Source: an uncultured Serinicoccus sp. (lineage in GTDB: Bacteria; Actinomycetota; Actinomycetes; Actinomycetales; Dermatophilaceae). From it: a stretch of DNA of 64,000 nt. Position 1 is the stretch's first letter; each line of letters starts with the position of its first letter. Below the pieces are notes generated by a model. The model ran no database searches. It was not told where the DNA came from and saw only the letters and a program-made list of their open reading frames with translations. The stretch covers positions 124,001 through 188,000 of the forward strand of contig NZ_CANMUA010000003.1 in the NCBI RefSeq assembly GCF_947500995.1. Direction: 5' to 3'. This document shows positions 1 to 8,598 of the stretch, piece by piece. The translations under genes and the position numbers were made by a program.

Positions 1-2
1 AC

Positions 3-314
3 CCCCGCGTCCACCGGGGTCGGCCACCGGCCGAGGTCCTCGCCCGGGCCCGGGTCGAGCTGAGGCTGACCCGGCCGGTCTGGGTGCACCGGCTGCCCTG
101 GCAGCCGTGGCCGGACCAGGTGGACGTCCCCGACCCGTCCCGCGGCGCGTGGACGGAGGACCCGGCGAGCGGCGTGCAGGCCCGGGTCACCCGCGCCACC
201 GGCCTGACCCGGCTGCAGGGCGGGCGGCCGGGGCCCTGCTGGCTGGGCACCGACGCGGTGGAGACGGTCCCGCCGGACGTCGTGGTCGAGCACTGGCGGG
301 CCGCGCACCCCTGA
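3..314 (+). CDS. C-terminal part of an unknown protein (5' end outside window)
   Basis: The frame is open from the first bases of the window to a TGA at 312-314, so the true start lies upstream. About 103 residues are visible; they are rich in Pro, Arg and Trp (for example PVWVHRLPWQPWPDQ) and end in VVVEHWRAAHP. Third positions are almost all G or C, which supports coding. I recognise no domain and cannot assign a function. An internal GTG at 84 could start a shorter protein, but the upstream frame has the same codon character. Confidence 0.5.
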   Translation, partial: PRVHRGRPPAEVLARARVELRLTRPVWVHRLPWQPWPDQVDVPDPSRGAWTEDPASGVQARVTRATGLTRLQGGRPGPCWLGTDAVETVPPDVVVEHWRAAHP

Positions 315-356
315 CCGCTCGCGTGGCCGTGGGCTGCGGGCCCTCGCGGACGCCGG

Positions 357-1736
357 TCAGCCGGGGGTCGGGCGGTCCGCCTCCAGCTGGTGCATGACCC
401 GCAGCACGCCGAGGTCGTCGAAGGGGCGGCCGACGACCTGGACACCCACCGGCTTCCCCTCGGCGGTCCGGGCGGTGTCGACCGTCCCGGCAGGCTGGCC
501 GGTCATGTTCCACGGCATGGTGAAGTTGATGTGCCACATGCCGCGTCCGTCGTCGGGGTAGGGCATGGGCTGCTCCGCGGGGAAGGCCACCCCGGGGGCG
601 ACCGGCGACAGGAGCACGTCCGGGTCACCGGCCGCGGCCCACGCGGCGACCGTGCGGGCCTGCACCTCGGCGAAGCAGTGGTAGGCGTCCATGACCTCGG
701 TGCCGGTGAGGTCACGCGCCCCGGCGACCCACTCGGCGATGAAGGGCAGCACCCGGCCCTGCGCCTGCGGGTCCAGCCGGGAGAAGTCCGCCCAGGACCG
801 CGCCTGCCAGAAGAGGTTGACCCCGTCCAGCAGGTCCTGGGTCAGCCACGGCCCGACCCTGCTCACCTGCGCACCCGCGGCGGCCAACCGCCCGGCGGCG
901 CCCTCCACCGCGGCGACGACCTCGGGATCGGGCTCCACGCCATACCCCGCCTGCGTCCACACCGCGACGCGCAGCCCGGCGACGTCGACGTCGAGGTCCT
1001 CCCACGGCGTCCGTCGCTCCGGGAGCGAGGTCCAGTCGACCGGGTCCGGGCCGGCCAGCACCGACATGAGCAGGGCGCAGTCCCGGGCCGTGCGCGCCAT
1101 GGGCCCGGCGACCCGACCCAGGTAGGGCGCGTGCAGCGGGATCCGACCCGCGCTGGGCTTGAGGGTCGCCAGCCCCAGCCAGGTGCCGGGCAGCCGGATG
1201 GAGCCGCCGATGTCGGTGCCGACGTGCAGCGGGCCGTAGCCGCCGGCCGCCGCGGCGCCCGCGCCGGAGCTGGACCCGCCGGTCGTCCACGTCGGGTCCA
1301 GCGGTGAGCGGGTGATGCCGTGCCGGCTGGACACGCCGGAGGAGAGCATCCCCCAGTCCGGCATGACGGTGGAGCCGAGGACGACGAGCCCCGCCTCGCG
1401 GCAGCGGCGGGCGACCGGGGAGTCGGTCTCCGGGACGACCGGCGTGACGCCCGCGCAGCCCATGGTCATCGGCACGCCCGCGCGGGCGAGGTTCTCCTTG
1501 AGCGTGACCGGTATGCCGTCCAGCGGGCCGAGGGGACGGCCCTGCTCCCAGCGGCGTGCCGACGCCGCCGCCTGCTCCGAGACGGCATCGGCGTCGTCGC
1601 GGACGGCGAACGCGTTGAGCTGGTCCTCCCGCTCGTCGACGACCTGCTGCACCCGCGCGACGACGTCGGCAGGGGACAGCGAGCCGTCGGCGTACCCGGC
1701 GGCCAGGTCCGCCGCCGTGCGGGAGGGGTCGGTCAT
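357..1736 (-). CDS. Amidase signature (AS) family hydrolase
   Basis: A 459-residue enzyme of the GatA/FAAH-like amidase signature superfamily, which hydrolyses carboxamides with a Ser-cisSer-Lys triad. The triad is visible: Lys80 in PVTLKEN, the cis-serine in GGSSSGAG (about Ser155) and the nucleophile in GTDIGGSIR (about Ser179). Length fits stand-alone amidases. The start is the ATG at 1736; the frame stays open further upstream, but that part has low-complexity Arg/Gly content and overlaps the small gene at 1876. No GatC or GatB is adjacent, so a tRNA amidotransferase role is unlikely. The substrate cannot be predicted. It lies convergent to the gene ending at 314. Confidence 0.9.
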   Translation of the reverse strand: MTDPSRTAADLAAGYADGSLSPADVVARVQQVVDEREDQLNAFAVRDDADAVSEQAAASARRWEQGRPLGPLDGIPVTLKENLARAGVPMTMGCAGVTPVVPETDSPVARRCREAGLVVLGSTVMPDWGMLSSGVSSRHGITRSPLDPTWTTGGSSSGAGAAAAGGYGPLHVGTDIGGSIRLPGTWLGLATLKPSAGRIPLHAPYLGRVAGPMARTARDCALLMSVLAGPDPVDWTSLPERRTPWEDLDVDVAGLRVAVWTQAGYGVEPDPEVVAAVEGAAGRLAAAGAQVSRVGPWLTQDLLDGVNLFWQARSWADFSRLDPQAQGRVLPFIAEWVAGARDLTGTEVMDAYHCFAEVQARTVAAWAAAGDPDVLLSPVAPGVAFPAEQPMPYPDDGRGMWHINFTMPWNMTGQPAGTVDTARTAEGKPVGVQVVGRPFDDLGVLRVMHQLEADRPTPG

Positions 1737-1875
1737 GGGCCCGACGGTAGCCCGTCCTCGCGCCGGTCGCCCGGCGCGTCCCCTGCGGGAGGTGCCTCCA
1801 GCCCGCGCGCCCGCCGGTGCGGGAGTACGGTCGGAGGTGCTGGACCATCCACCACCCTTCCTCAGGGGAGCTGCC

Positions 1876-2052
1876 ATGAGCACCGAGCCGACCCGACCCG
1901 ACCGCCCGTCCGACCCCGCGCCGGACCCGGACGCCCCGAAGAGCCCGGGCCCGCCCCCGGCGTCGGACCCGGCGAGGCACGACGACGACCCCGCTCCGCA
2001 CCGTCCGGACGAGGCACCGAAGGGGCCGGGGCCGCACGACCCGCCGGCCTGA
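1876..2052 (+). CDS. Small Pro/Asp-rich protein, unknown function
   Basis: A 58-codon frame with ATG at 1876 and a well-placed purine-rich ribosome site (AGGGGAG, 1864-1870). The product is dominated by Pro, Asp, Ala and Gly, with no hydrophobic segment, and should be disordered and cytoplasmic. Third positions are nearly all G/C, so I call it coding although low-complexity composition makes false positives easier. It is divergent from the amidase. I know no family for it. Confidence 0.5.
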   Translation: MSTEPTRPDRPSDPAPDPDAPKSPGPPPASDPARHDDDPAPHRPDEAPKGPGPHDPPA

Positions 2053-2164
2053 TCCCGGCTGCGTCGGGACCTCCTGGCACGACGTCCCGCCGTCGTGGGA
2101 AAAAAACTTCGATCCGGTCCAATCCGCCCGGGTGTCCGGCACCGAATGCCGTGTGCAGCCCCTG

Positions 2165-2193
2165 TTGACGGGGGTGACCACCGCCTGTAGGCG
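2165..2193 (+). promoter_or_regulatory. Possible promoter of the CHRD-sortase-CopD operon
   Basis: TTGACG at 2165-2170 is followed after 17 bases by TAGGCG at 2188-2193. The -35 is a near-perfect vegetative hexamer and the spacing is ideal, but the -10 lacks the conserved final T. The gene start is at 2236, with ribosome site AAGGAA at 2223-2228. The gap 2053-2235 also holds an unusual run of seven A (near 2100) and otherwise nothing I recognise. Confidence 0.35.
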
Positions 2194-2235
2194 CGCACGA
2201 CGCCGTGCTGCGGGCCGAACAGAAGGAATGTCTCG

Positions 2236-3012
2236 ATGAACCTCTCCCGTAAGCTCCTCGCCGTCCCGGCCGCCGGTGCGGCCGTCCTCATGATGACCGC
2301 CGCCCCGGCCCTGGCCTCCTCGAGCGCCTGGGAGGGCATGGGCGACCTGCAGCCGGTCCCCGTCAACGACGCCCCGGGCTCGGGCTCGGCGATGATCACC
2401 CTCGACGGCACCACGCTGGACTTCACCCTGGCCTACCAGGGCCTGCTGGCGGACGCCCCGCACGCCGCCCACATCCACTACGCCGGCGACGCGCGCAACA
2501 TGTGCCCGACGGCCGAGGACGACGCGGACGGCGACGGCTTCCTCACCACCACCGAGGGTGGCCCCGCCTACGGCGGCATCAAGGTGTCGCTGACCACCGA
2601 GGGTGACACCAGCCCGGACTCGGGCCTGGCCGTCGACCGTTTCGGTGTCGGTGACGACGTGTCCTACTCCCGCGGCGGTGTCGAGGTCGACCAGGAGACC
2701 GCGGACGCGCTCGCCGACGGCGAGGCCGTCGTCGTCGTCCACGGTGTGGACCACGACGGCAGCGGCGCCTACGACGAGGGCGACCGCGGCATGTCCGACC
2801 TGGACCCCGCGCTGCCCGGTGAGGCCACCGACCCCGCCCTGTGCGGCGTGGTCGAGGTCTCCCAGATGGGTGGCGTCCCCGGTGGCGGTGTCGAGACCGG
2901 CCAGGCTCCCGTCGACGGTCAGAACCTCGGTCTGATCGCCGCCGGTGGTGTGGCCCTCGCCGCGGGTGGTGCGCTGCTCGTGTCGCGTCGCCGCAGCGCC
3001 GACCAGAGCTGA
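2236..3012 (+). CDS. Secreted CHRD-domain-like protein with C-terminal membrane anchor
   Basis: 258 residues. A signal peptide ends at Ala-Leu-Ala (25-27). The body resembles CHRD domains (chordin-type, also found in bacterial exported proteins), with a His cluster HAAHIH at 76-81 and acidic loops such as DDADGDGF that could bind metal. The C-terminus has a spacer with ETGQAP, a hydrophobic segment (about 231-250) and the basic tail SRRRSADQS, the layout of a sorted surface protein although a canonical LPxTG is absent. A class F sortase starts 14 bases downstream. I infer a wall- or membrane-anchored extracellular protein; its ligand is unknown. Confidence 0.75.
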   Translation: MNLSRKLLAVPAAGAAVLMMTAAPALASSSAWEGMGDLQPVPVNDAPGSGSAMITLDGTTLDFTLAYQGLLADAPHAAHIHYAGDARNMCPTAEDDADGDGFLTTTEGGPAYGGIKVSLTTEGDTSPDSGLAVDRFGVGDDVSYSRGGVEVDQETADALADGEAVVVVHGVDHDGSGAYDEGDRGMSDLDPALPGEATDPALCGVVEVSQMGGVPGGGVETGQAPVDGQNLGLIAAGGVALAAGGALLVSRRRSADQS

Positions 3013-3025
3013 CCAGGACCAGCTG

Positions 3026-3829
3026 ATGACTGACGACGTCGGGCGGCCGGGCGTGCACCGTGCTGCCCGGCGTCGCGGTCCGCTCCTGCCCACGGTGGCC
3101 GCCCTCGTGCTCATGCTCGGGGGCGGCACCGCCGTGGCGGTCGGGGTCTCCGGGCCGCCGCCCACGCCAGCCCCCCCGAGCCTGGCCGACACCCCCTCGG
3201 TCACGACCGACCCGGCGCCCCCGGCACCGGCCGACCCGCGCCAGGCACCCACCCAGGACCTCGACGACGACTCCGGCGCCACCCAGGGCCCCCGCGACGA
3301 CGTCGACGAGGGCGCGGACGCCGACGACGACGTTCCGGAGCCCTCGGCACCGGCCTCCGAGCCCACGGACGAGGTCGCCCCGGTCGCCGAGCCCGCCTCG
3401 GTGTCCATCCCCGCGATCGGCGTCACCTCCGACCTGCTGCACCTCGGCCTGGACGACCAGGGGGCGCTGGCCGTCCCCGAGGGCCAGGACTACGACTCCG
3501 CCGCCTGGTACGACGGATCCCCCCGCCCCGGCCAGGACGGCCCCGCCGTCATCCTCGGCCACGTCAGCGGCGCCGCCGGCCCCTCGGTCTTCTTCGACCT
3601 CGCCCGCCTCCAGGTCGGCGACACCGTCGAGGTCTCCCGCGCCGACGGCACCACCGCCACCTTCGAGATCTACGACCTGCGCCAGTTCCCCAAGGACACC
3701 TTCCCCACCGCCCAGGTCTACGGCAACACCACCGGACCCGAGCTGCGCGTCATCACCTGCGGCGGCACCTACTCCGACACCACCGGCCACTTCGACGACA
3801 ACATCATCGCCTTCGCCCGCGAGGTCTGA
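3026..3829 (+). CDS. Class F-type sortase
   Basis: 267 residues: short cytoplasmic N-terminus, one membrane segment (about 21-43), a long acidic/Pro-rich linker (about 45-130), then the sortase fold. The catalytic His is in ILGHVSG (His179) and the catalytic Cys in VITCGGTY (Cys245), 66 residues apart as in the second sortase of this window. An arginine before the final Asp-Asn-hydrophobic strand is not evident (it reads FDDNIIAFA). ATG at 3026 is chosen because it immediately follows the CHRD gene; upstream in-frame starts overlap that gene. It probably anchors the CHRD protein. Transpeptidation or hydrolysis cannot be told apart from sequence. Confidence 0.85.
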   Translation: MTDDVGRPGVHRAARRRGPLLPTVAALVLMLGGGTAVAVGVSGPPPTPAPPSLADTPSVTTDPAPPAPADPRQAPTQDLDDDSGATQGPRDDVDEGADADDDVPEPSAPASEPTDEVAPVAEPASVSIPAIGVTSDLLHLGLDDQGALAVPEGQDYDSAAWYDGSPRPGQDGPAVILGHVSGAAGPSVFFDLARLQVGDTVEVSRADGTTATFEIYDLRQFPKDTFPTAQVYGNTTGPELRVITCGGTYSDTTGHFDDNIIAFAREV

Positions 3830-3833
3830 TCCG

Positions 3834-5462
3834 GTGGCCCTGTCGCCGCTGGAGCGGCCCTCGCCCGCCCAGGTCGGAGGTCCGGTCGACGAGGGGACGC
3901 GCGAGGTCCTGCCGTCCCCCGCGGGGTCGGACGTCGGGGCGGCGCCTCGGCACCCGGGCGTCGGCACCCTGGTCACCGTCCTGGCCGCCGCCTCCGTCGT
4001 CGCCCTGGTCCTCGCCCTCCTCGTGGGGGGCGGGGCCCCGGCCCCACCCCCGGGTGACCTTCCCGACGCCGGTGCCCTGACCGGCTGGGGGCTCCCCGTG
4101 GCCGACCTCGCGGTCCGGCTGCTGGCCGTGCTCACCATCGGTCAGCTCCTCTTCTCCGCGGCGCTCGTGGTCCCGACCCCCCAGGGGCCCTCGCCAGGCT
4201 CACTCCGCTCGCTGTGTGGCGCCTCCTGGACGGCCTCGGGCTGGTTGGCCGCCGAGCTGGTGGCCCTGGTGCTGACCGTGAGCACCATCTACGGCGTGCC
4301 GGTCTGGCGGCTGTCCACCCAGTCCGTGCTGGCGGTCCTCACCGCCCTGCCGGTCGGACGGTCCACCCTGGGCGTCGTCGTCCTGCTCCTGCTGGTCGTG
4401 GTCGGCAGTGCGGCACTGCGCCGCCGCCCCGCGCGCCGGGACCGGGCAGCGGCCGGCGTGCTCCTGGTCGCTGCCTGCGGCGCGGTCATCGTGCCGGCGG
4501 TGCTCGCGGGCCATTCCGCGGCGGCCGGCAACCACGTGCCGGCCGTGCTCGCGCTGTCGGTCCACATCCTCGCCGCGAGCCTGTGGGTGGGTGGTCTGGC
4601 CGCGGTGCTCCTGCACGGGCGGGACCGGACCGGACGCGTCGACACGGTGCGCCGGTTCAGCGCCCTGGCCCTGGGCTGCGTCCTGCTGCTCCTGCTGTCC
4701 GGGGTGGCGTCCGCCCTGCTGGTGGCCGGGGCCCCCTCCTGGTCGTGGGCGGGGCAGGGGTGGGTGCACCTGCTGGTCGTCAAGAGCCTGCTGCTGGCCG
4801 TCCTGGCCCTCCTCGGAGCCCAGCACCGCCGAGCCACCATCCCGGCGCTGGCGGCAGGGAGGCCCGGGACGTTCGTGCGCCTGGGGGCCGTCGAGGTCGC
4901 CCTGATGGCACTGACGGTCGCGGTCTCGGTGGCGCTCAGCGCCTCGCCGGCCCCGGCCCCGTCGGCCAGCCCGGAGGGGGATCCCCTGCAGGACTCCGCA
5001 CCCCAGGACCCCGGGGCCCGCGCGGACGCGCCGGGCACGGCCGAGGGCGAGGACGCCCCGCAGGACGGGGGCGACCCCGGGACCGCCGACGACCCCGGAG
5101 CCCCGGACGGGGCTGGGACCGCCCAGCCCTCCGAGGAGCCGCTGGTCGAGGACATGAGCGGGCACGACCACGGCGACCTGTCCGTGACGGTGCTCGTCGA
5201 CGCCGAGCGCTTCCACGTCACCGCGGCCGTCCGACCCGGTCAGCGGGTGACCGTCTACAACAGCAGCGACGCCGACGCCACCATCACCGCGGACGGTCCC
5301 GACGGCGACGGCGGCGGCGCCTTCGACGTCGACGTCCCGGCCCGGACCTTCGTCACCTTCGAGGCACCCGACCGCGAGGGCGACTACGCCTTCGTGAGCC
5401 GGCCCGACGGGGCCGATGCCGTCGGCTTCGCCGACACCCTCCTCGTCCGCACGGATCCCTGA
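3834..5462 (+). CDS. CopD-family copper-transport membrane protein with C-terminal cupredoxin-like domain
   Basis: 542 residues from GTG at 3834, four bases after the sortase stop. It has about eight membrane helices with the CopD/YcnJ pattern: LAGHSAAAGNH followed by LSVHILAASLWVGGL, the His residues typical of copper-handling members. A long acidic Pro-rich linker then leads to MSGHDHGD and a roughly 100-residue beta-rich C-terminal domain that reads as a cupredoxin-like or extracellular immunoglobulin-like fold. I infer copper uptake or delivery to extracytoplasmic enzymes, working with the CHRD protein upstream. The start is uncertain because the ribosome site is weak. Confidence 0.75.
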   Translation: MALSPLERPSPAQVGGPVDEGTREVLPSPAGSDVGAAPRHPGVGTLVTVLAAASVVALVLALLVGGGAPAPPPGDLPDAGALTGWGLPVADLAVRLLAVLTIGQLLFSAALVVPTPQGPSPGSLRSLCGASWTASGWLAAELVALVLTVSTIYGVPVWRLSTQSVLAVLTALPVGRSTLGVVVLLLLVVVGSAALRRRPARRDRAAAGVLLVAACGAVIVPAVLAGHSAAAGNHVPAVLALSVHILAASLWVGGLAAVLLHGRDRTGRVDTVRRFSALALGCVLLLLLSGVASALLVAGAPSWSWAGQGWVHLLVVKSLLLAVLALLGAQHRRATIPALAAGRPGTFVRLGAVEVALMALTVAVSVALSASPAPAPSASPEGDPLQDSAPQDPGARADAPGTAEGEDAPQDGGDPGTADDPGAPDGAGTAQPSEEPLVEDMSGHDHGDLSVTVLVDAERFHVTAAVRPGQRVTVYNSSDADATITADGPDGDGGGAFDVDVPARTFVTFEAPDREGDYAFVSRPDGADAVGFADTLLVRTDP

Positions 5463-5529
5463 CGCCCCGGGCGCGGGTCGCCGGGGACACCCGGCGAGCA
5501 CCTCCCTGTATGTCGGGTCCGCCGAGTCC

Positions 5530-6381
5530 TCATGGGTGCAGCACCTGGCAGCCGGGGCACCAGTAGGCCGTCTGCAGCCCCATCCGCTCGGCCCGGACCG
5601 TCTCGCCGCAGCGTGGGCAGGGCCGGCCACGGCGCAGGTAGACGGCGTAGCGCCGGCGCCAGCGGGGCACCGGCTCCCCGCGCGTGAGCAGGTCGCGCGC
5701 ATCGCTGAGCTGTCGCGGGTCGGTGACGATCCAGCCCGCTCCGAGCCCGACCGTCATGAGGTCGATCGCGTCCTGCCACAGCGCCTCGAGCGCCTCGGGC
5801 GGGACCGCCCGGCCGGGCGAGTGCGGGTCGATCCGGGCCCGCCACAGCAGCTCGGCCCGGTAGACGTTGCCGATGCCGGAGACCACGCCCTGGTCGAGCA
5901 GCAGCACCCCGAGCGCCCGCCGTGAGCGACTCAGGCGGGCGACCGCCGCCTCGGGGTCGGCGTCGTCGCGCAGGGGGTCCGGCCCGAGCCGCTCGTGCAG
6001 CGCCGCCACCCCCTCGGCGTCCAGCACCTCGCAGATGGTCGGCCGGGTCACCTCGAGGAGGAAGGACGCCGTGAGGAACCTCCAGGCCAGACCCTCCGGC
6101 ACGGGCGGGTCGGTCCGGGGCAGACCGTCCGCGCCGAGGGCCCTCCGGTGGCGGCGCACCGAGACGCGACCGTGCATGCCGAGGTGGAGGTGCCCCGTCC
6201 AGGGGGAGCCGGCCACCGGGACGAGCAGGTGCTTGCCGTGCGCGTCGGCGCCACCGATCGCCAGGCCGTCGAGGACGGCCGGGTCGAAGGCCTCGCCCGG
6301 CGGCCCCGAGGACCGGCCGGGCTGACCGACCAGCCGGCGCACCCGCGCAGCCATCCCGTGGACGGCGTGACCCTCGGCCAT
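5530..6381 (-). CDS. Fpg/Nei-family DNA glycosylase, Nei type, with Ala in place of Pro2
   Basis: 283 residues with the family architecture: N-terminal catalytic domain, helix-two-turn-helix segment (LLDQGVVSGIGNVYRAE) and C-terminal zinc finger CPRC-x16-CPGC. It should excise oxidised bases and nick the abasic site. The N-terminus reads Met-Ala-Glu-Gly-His, whereas the family normally has Met-Pro-Glu; the proline becomes the N-terminal nucleophile after Met removal. Glu3 is kept. ATG at 6381 is the only sensible start because the EGH motif must be N-terminal. It is convergent with the CopD gene. A second, canonical Fpg lies at 48941. Confidence 0.88.
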   Translation of the reverse strand: MAEGHAVHGMAARVRRLVGQPGRSSGPPGEAFDPAVLDGLAIGGADAHGKHLLVPVAGSPWTGHLHLGMHGRVSVRRHRRALGADGLPRTDPPVPEGLAWRFLTASFLLEVTRPTICEVLDAEGVAALHERLGPDPLRDDADPEAAVARLSRSRRALGVLLLDQGVVSGIGNVYRAELLWRARIDPHSPGRAVPPEALEALWQDAIDLMTVGLGAGWIVTDPRQLSDARDLLTRGEPVPRWRRRYAVYLRRGRPCPRCGETVRAERMGLQTAYWCPGCQVLHP

Positions 6382-6419
6382 GGGCTGAGCCTAGGCGCGG
6401 CCTCCTCGGCCCGCCGCGG

Positions 6420-7214
6420 TCAGCCCGCGAGGGGCGTGACGTAGGCCGAGCTGATCCCGCCGTCGACGAGGAACTCGGAGGCTGTCATGAAGGAGCTGTC
6501 GTCGCTGGCGAGGAAAGCCACGGCCGCGGCCATCTCCTCGGGTCGACCGAAGCGACCCATCGGCACGTGCACCAGCCGCCGCTGCGCCCGCTCGGGGTCG
6601 GAGGCGAAGAGCTCGGTCAGCAGCGGGGTGTCGACCGGCCCGGGGCACAGCGCGTTGACCCGGATGCCCTCGCGGGCGAACTGCACCCCGAGCTCGCGGG
6701 TCATCGACAGCACCCCGCCCTTGGAGGCGGAGTAGGAGATCTGCGAGGTCGCCGCCCCCATGACCGCCACGAAGGAGGCCGTGTTGATGATCGACCCCCG
6801 TCCCTGCTCGAGCATGTGCGGGAGCACGGCCCGGCAGCACAGGTAGACGCTGGTGAGGTTGACCTCCTGGACCCGTCGCCAGGCCTCCAGGTCGGTGCTG
6901 AGGATGGAGTCGTCCTCCGGCGGCGAGATGCCCGCGTTGTTGAACGCGATGTCGATGCTGCCGTAGGTCTCCTTGGCCGTGGTGAACAGCCGCTCCACCT
7001 GCTCGGCGTCGGTGACGTCGGTGCGGACGAAGAGCCCGCCGAGCTCCTGCGCCAGCCCCTCGCCGACGGACTGCTCGCAGATGTCCGCCAGGACGACGCG
7101 GGCGCCCTCGGCGGCCAGGCGGCGGGCGGAGGCCAGGCCGATGCCGCTGGCGCCTCCGGTGACGACGGCGACCCGGCCGGCCAGGCGCTGGGTCAGGTCG
7201 ATGCTCGTGCTCAT
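6420..7214 (-). CDS. Short-chain dehydrogenase/reductase (SDR), last gene of the amine operon
   Basis: 264-residue classical SDR: cofactor motif TGGASGIG near residue 20, NNAG, a Ser in INTASF and the catalytic YSASKGG (Tyr-x3-Lys). The aspartate in VVLADI after the second strand suggests NAD rather than NADP. The ATG at 7214 lies 22 bases after the aldehyde dehydrogenase stop, so it belongs to the operon 12186 to 6420. In this context an alcohol to aldehyde oxidation on a gamma-glutamylated amino alcohol is a reasonable inference; the substrate itself is not visible in the sequence. Confidence 0.85.
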   Translation of the reverse strand: MSTSIDLTQRLAGRVAVVTGGASGIGLASARRLAAEGARVVLADICEQSVGEGLAQELGGLFVRTDVTDAEQVERLFTTAKETYGSIDIAFNNAGISPPEDDSILSTDLEAWRRVQEVNLTSVYLCCRAVLPHMLEQGRGSIINTASFVAVMGAATSQISYSASKGGVLSMTRELGVQFAREGIRVNALCPGPVDTPLLTELFASDPERAQRRLVHVPMGRFGRPEEMAAAVAFLASDDSSFMTASEFLVDGGISSAYVTPLAG

Positions 7215-7236
7215 GTCGTGCCTCGTTCCTGGTAGG

Positions 7237-8598
7237 TCAGTCGCCGGTGGCGATGAAGACGGTCTTGGTCTCGGTGAAGGACTCCAGCGCGTGCGGGCCC
7301 AGCTCGCGGCCGAGCCCCGACTGCCCGAAGCCCCCGAAGGGAGTGTTGTACCGGACGGATGCGTGGCTGTTGACGGCGAGGTTGCCCGCCTCCAGCCGCC
7401 GGGCGACCCGCAGCGCCCGTCCGACGTCACGCGTCCAGATCGAGCCGGCGAGCCCGTATGCCGTGTCGTTGGCGATCCGGAGCGCGTCCTGCTCGTCGCG
7501 GAACGGCAGCACGGAGATCACCGGCCCGAAGATCTCCTCGGTGAAGGCGGGGTCGTCCTCGGCCCGGGTCCGCAGGACCGTGGGCGGGTGCCAGAAGCCG
7601 GGGCCGTCCGGGGCGCTGCCCTGGATGAGCACCTCGGCGTCGCGGACGTAACCCGCGACCGTCTCCCGCTGGCCTGCGGAGATGAGCGGACCCATACCGC
7701 TCGCGTCCTCGCCCGGTGGTCCGCACACGAAGCCGCGCACCGCGGGCTCGAGCCGCTCCAGGAAGGCGTCGAGCACGTCCGCCTGCACGAGCAGCCGCGA
7801 GCGGGCGCAGCAGTCCTGGCCGGCGTTGTCGAAGGCCCCGCCGGGTGCGGCGGCGGCGGCCGCGTCGAGGTCGGCGTCGGCGAAGACGATGTTGGCGTTC
7901 TTGCCGCCGAGCTCGAGGGTCACCCGCTTGACCTGGTCGGCGCACCCGGCCATGACCCGCTTGCCGACGGCCGTGGACCCGGTGAAGACCACCTTGCGGA
8001 CGAGCGGGTGGGTGACGAAACGCTCGCCGACGACCGACCCGGCGCCGGGGAGCACCTGCAGCACGCCCTCGGGGATCCCCGCCTCCAGGGCCAGCTCGGC
8101 CAGCCGCATCGCGGTGAGCGGGGTCAGCTCGGCGGGCTTGAGGACCACGGTGTTGCCGGCGGCGAGCGCCGGCCCGATGGCCCACCCGGCGATGGGCATG
8201 GGGAAGTTCCAGGGCACGATGACCCCCACCACCCCGAGCGGCTCGGCGAAGGTCATGGCGACGCCGCCGTCCACCGGGATGGTCTCGCCGCCGGGCCGCT
8301 CCGGCGCGCCGGCGTAGTAGGCGAGCACGTCGCGGACGTTGCCCGCCTCCCAGCGCGCGTTGCCGATGGTGTGCCCGGCGTTCGCGACCTCGAGCCGGGC
8401 CAGCTCCTCGACGTGGTCGTCGACGACCGCGGCGAAGCGGCGCAGCAGCCGCGCCCGGTCGGCGGGGCTCACCTCGCGCCAGGTCTGGTAGGCCCGGTGG
8501 GCCGCCTCGACGGCGGCATCGGTCCGCTCCTCGTCGGCGAGCTCGAGGGTGGTGATGACCTCCTCGGTGGCCGGGTCGACGACGTCGGTGGTGCTCAT
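7237..8598 (-). CDS. NAD(P)-dependent aldehyde dehydrogenase
   Basis: 453 residues with the ALDH superfamily signatures: PWNFPM, FTGSTAVGKRV, the general-base region LELGGKN and the catalytic cysteine in NAGQDCCARSR. It is most like the PuuC/betaine-aldehyde group. Its ATG overlaps the TGA of the upstream hydrolase gene (ATGA at 8598-8595), indicating translational coupling. In this operon it should oxidise a gamma-glutamyl-amino-aldehyde to the acid. The length is slightly short for the family, with a compact N-terminus. Confidence 0.9.
   Translation of the reverse strand: MSTTDVVDPATEEVITTLELADEERTDAAVEAAHRAYQTWREVSPADRARLLRRFAAVVDDHVEELARLEVANAGHTIGNARWEAGNVRDVLAYYAGAPERPGGETIPVDGGVAMTFAEPLGVVGVIVPWNFPMPIAGWAIGPALAAGNTVVLKPAELTPLTAMRLAELALEAGIPEGVLQVLPGAGSVVGERFVTHPLVRKVVFTGSTAVGKRVMAGCADQVKRVTLELGGKNANIVFADADLDAAAAAAPGGAFDNAGQDCCARSRLLVQADVLDAFLERLEPAVRGFVCGPPGEDASGMGPLISAGQRETVAGYVRDAEVLIQGSAPDGPGFWHPPTVLRTRAEDDPAFTEEIFGPVISVLPFRDEQDALRIANDTAYGLAGSIWTRDVGRALRVARRLEAGNLAVNSHASVRYNTPFGGFGQSGLGRELGPHALESFTETKTVFIATGD

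Noticed and set aside
712-3426. A very long open frame on the minus strand crossing the amidase, CHRD and sortase genes
   Set aside because: It runs antisense or out of frame to well-supported genes, has low-complexity Gly/Arg composition and no recognisable domain. Such frames are expected at this GC content.
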